Source: an uncultured bacterium
GTDB taxonomy: Bacteria; Cyanobacteriota; Vampirovibrionia; Gastranaerophilales; JAILCC01
Assembly (NCBI GenBank): GCA_949283935.1
Contig: CASDUJ010000032.1
Span: 37,336 to 101,335 of the forward strand
Reading direction: 5' to 3'
Length of the DNA stretch: 64,000 nt
This document shows positions 59,138 through 64,000 of the stretch, one piece after another (position 1 is the stretch's first letter; every line of letters begins with the position of its first letter). The position numbers were made by a program, and so were the translations under genes. Below the pieces are notes generated by a model that was not told the DNA's origin, did not search any database, and was given only the letters and a program-made list of their open reading frames with translations.

Positions 59138-60124
59138 TTAATCACCAACCTTTATAAAAGCTTTCAAAATTTTATTACTTTGCGTATCTTTAATAGCTTC
59201 GTTTAAACTACCTATATTATATGCTATAGACATTTCTCCCACATTTATTTTTTTGTTTCTTAATAACTCAAAAGCCTGTTTCAAATCATTTGGAGAAGGC
59301 GAATAACTTCCAAAAACATTAAGTTCTTTGTAGTAAATTTCATTATTTGGAAATGAAGGCACATCTGTTTTAGTTGATGAAAAAACACAAATTTTTCCAC
59401 CATTTCTTACTTGTTCAACAGCTGTTTTTACTGAAGCATCCGCTCCTGCTGTCAAAAAAACAATATCGGCTTCAATTGTATCAGTAATTTCATTTGAAAG
59501 ATATGCATCGTCAAAACCATAATGTAAAGCTAAATTAAGTCTTTGCAGTTTTATATCTAATCCCAAAACAGTAGCTCCCATTGTTTTACATATTTGTCCC
59601 ATTAAAATGCCAATAGAACCTAGTCCAACAACAACTATTTTGTCTCCTTTAATCCATCCGGCACGCTCTACAGCCCTGTAACAACACCCCAAAGGCTCAG
59701 TAAAAGAAGCAGTTATAAAATCCATATTAGATGGGATTTTAAACACCGTATACTTTAAATGATTCTCATCAACTAATATATATTCGCTAAAACCTCCTGG
59801 AATAATATTAGATTTTTTAAATGTTTTACACATAGAATAATTTTCATGCCTGCAATAATTACACTCAAAACAAGGATAATGATGGGCTACTGCAACTCTG
59901 TCACCTATTTTAAAATCTGTATCAGAATTAATTTTTACAATTTCCCCCACAACTTCATGCCCAAGAACATCACCATCTTTTGCAAAACCATGGGTAAATT
60001 TAACGATGTCAGACCCGCAAAGACCGCATCCATAAACTTTTATTAAAGCTCCTTTGTTTTCCAAAATTGGAGTATTAATTTCTTCTAAAACAAATTGATT
60101 ACCCCTTAAAACACTAGCTTTCAT
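59138..60124 (-). CDS. zinc-dependent alcohol dehydrogenase family protein (second copy)
   Basis: A 328-residue medium-chain dehydrogenase. Catalytic zinc: YGCGLCGSDIVKF, GHEVVGEIV and EPLGCCYRAVE; structural zinc: CFECNYCRHENYSMC. Nucleotide binding: IVVVGLGSIGILMGQICK. It resembles the neighbouring dehydrogenase but is distinct in sequence. It lies 3 bases after nadA and is followed immediately by the second copy, so the three form one transcript. Substrate unknown; sorbitol or threonine dehydrogenase-like. Confidence 0.88.
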   Translation of the reverse strand: MKASVLRGNQFVLEEINTPILENKGALIKVYGCGLCGSDIVKFTHGFAKDGDVLGHEVVGEIVKINSDTDFKIGDRVAVAHHYPCFECNYCRHENYSMCKTFKKSNIIPGGFSEYILVDENHLKYTVFKIPSNMDFITASFTEPLGCCYRAVERAGWIKGDKIVVVGLGSIGILMGQICKTMGATVLGLDIKLQRLNLALHYGFDDAYLSNEITDTIEADIVFLTAGADASVKTAVEQVRNGGKICVFSSTKTDVPSFPNNEIYYKELNVFGSYSPSPNDLKQAFELLRNKKINVGEMSIAYNIGSLNEAIKDTQSNKILKAFIKVGD

Positions 60125-60127
60125 GAT

Positions 60128-61045
60128 TTAAACCTTCAAATTAATCATTTTTTCTATTGGGGCCAAAGCCTTTTGAGCAATTTTTTCATCTATAAAAACT
60201 TCATGTTCTTCATTTACAAGGGAATTTAATATATCTTCTAGATGATTCCATTTCATATTTGGGCAAACTGCTTTATTGGAAATAAGATAAAATTCCTTAT
60301 CCGGATAATCTCTTTCTAACCTTTCTTTTACTCCTAATTCTGTGGCAATAATAAATTTTTTATTTTTGGATTTTTTTACAAAATTCATTATTTGCGTAGT
60401 AGAACCCGTAAAATCAGAACGATTAATTACTTCTGAATGACATTCTGGATGAGAAAGCACAAGAGCATCTTCATAAATTTTTCTCATTTTATCTACATCA
60501 TCAGGTAAAATTCTTAAATGCGTTGGACAAAATCCATTGTAAGTAACAACTTCCACATCAGGTAATTGTTTCCCAACATAATTTCCCAAATAAGTATCCG
60601 GTACAAAAAGAACCTTTTTTGCACCAAGAGAACGTACAACTTCCAAAGCATTAGAACTTGCACAACAAATATCAGATTCGCTTTTTACTTCAGCAGAAGA
60701 ATTTACATAACAAACAACAGGAGCTCCAGGATGTTTTTCTTTAAATTCTCTTAATTGATTTATATCTATCATATCCGCCATTAAACAGCCTGATTCCATT
60801 CTTGGCAACAAAACTTTCTTTTGAGGAGAAAGAATTTTGGCTGTTTCTGCCATAAAATAAACTCCTGCAAATACAATAATATCTTTGTTTGTATAAGCTG
60901 CTTGTCTGCTAAGATATAAAGAATCTCCAACAATATCTGCAACTTCATCTATTTCAATATTTTGGTAACAATGGGCCAAAATTATAGCATTTTTCTCTTC
61001 TTTGAGTTGTTGAATTTTTTTAATAATAAATTTTTTATCTGTCAT
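60128..61045 (-). CDS. nadA: quinolinate synthase
   Basis: Iron-sulfur enzyme making quinolinate from iminoaspartate and dihydroxyacetone phosphate in NAD synthesis. The 305-residue protein has AHCYQNIEIDEVADIVGDSL, GVYFMAETAKIL, MESGCLMADMI (cluster cysteine), CCASSNALEVV (cysteine), and the C-terminal cysteine in VCPNMKWN. Two dehydrogenase genes follow within 3 bases. NadB and NadC are not in the window. Likely linked in supply of Fe-S clusters to the adjacent nifSU. Confidence 0.96.
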   Translation of the reverse strand: MTDKKFIIKKIQQLKEEKNAIILAHCYQNIEIDEVADIVGDSLYLSRQAAYTNKDIIVFAGVYFMAETAKILSPQKKVLLPRMESGCLMADMIDINQLREFKEKHPGAPVVCYVNSSAEVKSESDICCASSNALEVVRSLGAKKVLFVPDTYLGNYVGKQLPDVEVVTYNGFCPTHLRILPDDVDKMRKIYEDALVLSHPECHSEVINRSDFTGSTTQIMNFVKKSKNKKFIIATELGVKERLERDYPDKEFYLISNKAVCPNMKWNHLEDILNSLVNEEHEVFIDEKIAQKALAPIEKMINLKV

Positions 61046-61095
61046 TAACTCTGCCTACAATCCACTGCATTGTAAATAATTATACAATAAAAAAA

Positions 61096-62298
61096 CTAAA
61101 AGTTACGCAATTCTTTTAATTCTCTTAATTCTTTTTGATAAGGGGAATAACCATTTATTTTTTCAATAATTGGAGGAATAACCTCAAGAGCATATTCTAT
61201 ATCTTCTTTTGTTGTAAATCTGCTCAAACTAAATCTTATACTACCATGTAGTGATGTAAATGGAATCCCCATAGCTTTCAAAACATGACTTGGTTCTAAA
61301 CTTCCACTTGTACAAGCGCTTCCAGAACTTGCGCAAATTCCTGCATCTGCAAAATGTAAAAGCATCAATTCCCCTTCTATATACTCAAAACTTATGTTGG
61401 TAGTATTGGAAACCCTTGGAGCATTTGCAGAATATACTTTGGCATTAAATACTTTTTTTAAAATACCTTTTTCAAATTCATCACGTAAAGTTTTAACTCG
61501 AATTAATTCATCAGAAAGAAAATCTTTCGCTAATTTGGCAGCTTCACCAATACCTATGATACCTGCAACATTTTCAGTACCTGGGCGTAAACCTTTTTCT
61601 TGATGTCCACCTAAAATAAGAGGAGGAAGTAATATTCCTTTTTTTACATACAAAGCTCCTATCCCTTTTGGAGCATGAAATTTGTGCCCAGAAATTCCCA
61701 ACAAATCTATTGGGCAAGAAGAAACATCCATAGGAATCTTACCGGCAGCTTGAACTGCATCCACAAAAAACAAAGTTTTCTCGTTTTTTTCCTTTACAAT
61801 TTTAGCAGCTTTTTCTATAGGAAAAATTACTCCTGTTTCATTATTTGCCCACATAATAGAAACTAATGCAGTATCAACATTTATGGCTTCTTTGAGCTCT
61901 TCGAGCATTAACTCGCCTCTTGCATTAACATCAAGATATGTAACATTGTATCCCCTTTTTTCAAGCCATTTATAAGTGTTTTGCACACAAGGATGCTCAA
62001 CTTTTGTTGTAATTATATGCTTTTTATTCTTATTAATTTCTAATGCACCTTTAATAGCTATGTTTGCACTTTCTGTTCCACATCCTGTAAAAGTAACTTC
62101 ATATGGATTTTTAGCCCCTAATAAATCCGCTACTTGTTCTCTTGCTACCGCTAAATCTTTAGAAACTTTCCCTCCAAAATCATGCATACTTGAAGGATTA
62201 CCATATTTTTCAGAAAAAAATGGCAACATTTTTTCCAAAACTTTTTCATCAACTTTTGTAGTGGCATTGTTGTCTAAATATACAAGTCTTTTTTCCAT
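61096..62298 (-). CDS. nifS: cysteine desulfurase NifS
   Basis: Removes sulfur from cysteine for Fe-S cluster assembly. The 400-residue PLP enzyme has YLDNNATTKVDEKVLE, the PLP lysine in SGHKFHAPKGIGALYVK, a catalytic cysteine in CASSGSACTSGSLEPSHVL, and HGSIRFSLSR. It is followed by nifU on the same strand after 12 bases in the order nifU-nifS of the minus-strand transcript (nifU first). The pair is complete. Confidence 0.96.
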   Translation of the reverse strand: MEKRLVYLDNNATTKVDEKVLEKMLPFFSEKYGNPSSMHDFGGKVSKDLAVAREQVADLLGAKNPYEVTFTGCGTESANIAIKGALEINKNKKHIITTKVEHPCVQNTYKWLEKRGYNVTYLDVNARGELMLEELKEAINVDTALVSIMWANNETGVIFPIEKAAKIVKEKNEKTLFFVDAVQAAGKIPMDVSSCPIDLLGISGHKFHAPKGIGALYVKKGILLPPLILGGHQEKGLRPGTENVAGIIGIGEAAKLAKDFLSDELIRVKTLRDEFEKGILKKVFNAKVYSANAPRVSNTTNISFEYIEGELMLLHFADAGICASSGSACTSGSLEPSHVLKAMGIPFTSLHGSIRFSLSRFTTKEDIEYALEVIPPIIEKINGYSPYQKELRELKELRNF

Positions 62299-62310
62299 AA
62301 TCTGCCTCTG

Positions 62311-63129
62311 CTAAACTGCAATAACTTCTAATTCATTTGAAACTTGTTCTTTTAAAGTTTTTTCTACAAAATTTTTCAAAGTGTGAGAACTCATCGAACA
62401 TTTACCGCATGTTCCGCAAAGTTTCACAAAAACTTTGTTCTTCTTGACGTTTATAAGTTCTATGTCGCCTCCATCTTTTCGCAAATGTTCTGAAATGTAA
62501 CCTTCGAGAACTTTATTGATTTTTAAAACTAATTGGGTCTTGGTTATTTTATTAGAATTTTCATTTTTCTTACGTAATTCATCTTCAATTATAGCAACTG
62601 CCTCATTATGGCATTTTCCACAACCTGAACCGATTTTACTGTATTCTGATGCTTCATAAATATCTGTTACACCTTTTTCCCTCACCAGATTTCTCAAATC
62701 TTGTTCCTTAACATTAAAACATTGACAAATTACAGGATTATCAGTATCATCTTTTTTTTCTATTCCTCTATAATTTGCTATGGCATCTTCTAATGCTTCT
62801 TTTCCCATAACACTGCAATGAACTTTAGCATTTGGTAATCCACCCAAAAATTCTACTATATCTTGATTTGTAATTTTGGCAGCTTCGTCAACAGTTTTTC
62901 CAATAATCATTTCAGTTAAGGCACTTGAGCTTGCTATAGCTGAACCACAGCCAAAAGTTTGAAATTTTGCATCAGTAATAATATCTTGTTCATTTATCTG
63001 CAAAAATATCTTGAGCATGTCTCCGCAAACTAAGCTGCCTGCTTCACCAACTGCATCAGGATTTTCTAATTCGCCCACATTTTTCGGGTTTGTATAATAT
63101 TCTTTAACCTTGTCTGTATATTCCCACAT
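62311..63129 (-). CDS. nifU: Fe-S cluster scaffold NifU
   Basis: A 272-residue full-length NifU: N-terminal IscU-like domain (GSLVCGDMLKIFLQ, FQTFGCGSAIASSSALTEMI, VHCSVMGKEALEDAI), central [2Fe-2S] domain (CQCFNV, then GSGCGKCHNEA), and C-terminal NifU domain (VFVKLCGTCGKCSM). It is first in the nifU-nifS transcript. No nitrogenase gene is in the window, so it probably makes general Fe-S clusters. Typical length and motif order. Confidence 0.96.
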   Translation of the reverse strand: MWEYTDKVKEYYTNPKNVGELENPDAVGEAGSLVCGDMLKIFLQINEQDIITDAKFQTFGCGSAIASSSALTEMIIGKTVDEAAKITNQDIVEFLGGLPNAKVHCSVMGKEALEDAIANYRGIEKKDDTDNPVICQCFNVKEQDLRNLVREKGVTDIYEASEYSKIGSGCGKCHNEAVAIIEDELRKKNENSNKITKTQLVLKINKVLEGYISEHLRKDGGDIELINVKKNKVFVKLCGTCGKCSMSSHTLKNFVEKTLKEQVSNELEVIAV

Positions 63130-63279
63130 AATCTAACCTATAATTCCTACAATTACAAAAGGAATTTTATCACAAAGAAATAAGCTACGCATGAACAAAT
63201 TGAGTTAATTCTAAAAAACAAAATGTGATTTTTGCTCAATTATATTTTTTATAACATTTTCAATTATTTTCTAATAAAA

Positions 63280-63300
63280 AAGAGGTCATGATGACCTCTT
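63280..63300 (-). terminator. intrinsic terminator (minus strand)
   Basis: A near-perfect palindrome AAGAGGTCAT/ATGACCTCTT with T-run on the minus strand, about 130 bases past the stop of the partial coiled-coil gene, which it probably terminates. Confidence 0.75.
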
Positions 63301-63345
63301 AACTTTCCAATCTTTCTCTTTTCCTCATTTCTCTTGTTTTGTCAT

Positions 63346-63361
63346 TTGCGTATATACGCAA
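63346..63361. other. 16-base perfect palindrome in a pyrimidine-rich gap
   Basis: TTGCGTATATACGCAA lies in the 130 bases between the coiled-coil gene stop and its terminator. The gap 63302-63420 is strongly pyrimidine-rich on the plus strand. Nothing else is seen between 63130 and 63433. Confidence 0.5.
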
Positions 63362-63433
63362 TTTCGCTTTTTCCTTTTTTCACTTTCCTTTTTATTTTGC
63401 TTCTTTGAATTTTCAACCGAAATTACGTCAAAA

Positions 63434-64000
63434 TTATTTTTTATTATTTTGAGCTTTCGCTTTGTCTAACATTTTTTTTGCATCATCTAAGGTTGTCTTT
63501 TTAAGTTTTAAATCAGTCTGCGCCTTCTTATAAGCATCTTGTGCACTTTGTAATTTTTGGTTAAGAGCAGATATATTAGCCTTCTTTTCTTCTGTTAAGT
63601 TTTTTAATTGATTTTTTCTTTGTTCTTGCTCCGCGGCATTTTCGGTTACACTGTCTTTTTTGGATTCTGCAAGATTCCGCGCATTTTCTGCAGTTGCTAT
63701 ATCATTTTTTGCTTGTGCAATGGCAGCTTCTGCTTTTTTTATTTCAGCTTTCTTTTGAGAAATTTGAATTTTTAGTTGGGATATTTTGGATGCGTCTTTT
63801 TCATCTGACTTTTTTGACTCCTCCGCATTTAGTTGTGTTTCTAGGTCAGCTATATCAGTATTTGCATTAGTTATTATAGTTGTTTGATTTTCTATTTCTG
63901 TGTTTTTTGAATTAATTATACCATCTTGTTTAATCATCTCTTCGTTATGTTCCTGCGCTTGTGACCTTAATTCTTTCTCTTGTTTATCTGCCGTCATATA
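63434..64000 (-). CDS. coiled-coil protein, partial (runs off the window)
   Basis: The C-terminal 187 residues at least of a Lys/Glu/Ala/Gln-rich protein with long helical heptads (TDIADLETQLNAEESKKSD, QISQKKAEIKKAEAAIAQAKN, KKTTLDDAKKMLDKAKAQ). No ribosome site is visible before the methionine at 63997 and the frame stays open to the edge, so the N-terminus is missing. It resembles the coiled-coil region of the protein at 47647 in composition and helix pattern. No family recognised. Confidence 0.7.
   Translation of the reverse strand, partial: YMTADKQEKELRSQAQEHNEEMIKQDGIINSKNTEIENQTTIITNANTDIADLETQLNAEESKKSDEKDASKISQLKIQISQKKAEIKKAEAAIAQAKNDIATAENARNLAESKKDSVTENAAEQEQRKNQLKNLTEEKKANISALNQKLQSAQDAYKKAQTDLKLKKTTLDDAKKMLDKAKAQNNKK

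Noticed and set aside
62311..63129. Nitrogen-fixation locus suggested by nifU-nifS
   Set aside because: No nitrogenase or accessory nif gene is present; the pair is the general Fe-S assembly system in many anaerobes.

Overview
The window is AT-rich (GC roughly 30-35% by eye), densely packed bacterial DNA that uses the standard bacterial code (TGA is a normal stop, for example after grpE). The gene content points to a non-photosynthetic relative of cyanobacteria (Melainabacteria/Vampirovibrionia, Gastranaerophilales-like). It has two SLH-domain envelope proteins, several proteins with prepilin N-termini, a DUF3326 protein typical of cyanobacteria, a full-length NifU with NifS, and CtpA. It also has genes more familiar from Firmicutes and anaerobes: sbp/DUF881 next to ftsZ, DUF1836, HydG, a 2-oxoacid:ferredoxin oxidoreductase and rubredoxin. 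This placement is an inference. No rRNA, tRNA, CRISPR array, insertion sequence, integrase or prophage was recognised.

Layout. Positions 1-3110: end of tadA, a TIGR02757/DUF2400 protein, and radA with a prepilin-like gene. 3143-6413: a large Cys/Pro-repeat SLH protein, a 49-residue small gene and a DUF6941-like gene. 6440-12360: DAHP synthase, 5-formyl-THF cyclo-ligase, a TPR-GAF-HD-GYP protein, a prepilin-like gene split by an in-frame TGA, and a NarL-type regulator. 12596-15798: a small exported protein, an NrtR-like regulator, two very small genes and a second SLH protein. 15905-19505: a compact operon of sensor kinase, response regulator and an apparently dead GspE/PilB-like ATPase. 19588-22136: cobO, rubredoxin and hydG. 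22206-26306: a 1366-residue protein combining a prepilin leader, a very long Cys-rich repeat region and a calcium-loop C-terminal domain. This is the most unusual gene in the window.

26619-33425: a Ser/Asn-rich protein, nnrD, a LipM-like transferase, grpE-dnaJ (no dnaK), a YVTN beta-propeller and an O-methyltransferase. 33482-36835: ftsZ, sbp, DUF881 and dxr on the minus strand. 36903-39634: MBL hydrolase, a small protein, tpiA and fabI. 39723-44575: one minus-strand operon encoding a four-subunit ferredoxin-dependent 2-oxoacid oxidoreductase followed by fabH and fabF, divergent from a DUF1836 regulator. 45433-49665: a small membrane protein, isochorismatase-like hydrolase, thioredoxin-like protein, a pseudo-receiver and a large coiled-coil protein. 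49771-56771: YjbQ, PHP hydrolase, deoC, TPR protein and a YitT-YebC-DUF3326 operon. 56831-63129: ctpA, two zinc dehydrogenases with nadA, and nifS-nifU. The window ends in a coiled-coil gene that runs off the edge.

Two themes link genes. First, envelope and pilus-like material: three prepilin-type proteins, two SLH proteins, and a pseudo-ATPase of the pilus-motor family wired to a two-component system. Second, low-potential iron-sulfur metabolism: ferredoxin oxidoreductase, HydG, rubredoxin, NifS/NifU and NadA. Several signalling domains have lost key residues (two receivers, a GspE-like ATPase, a Nudix box, the last position of a GYP motif), so non-catalytic regulatory domains recur here.
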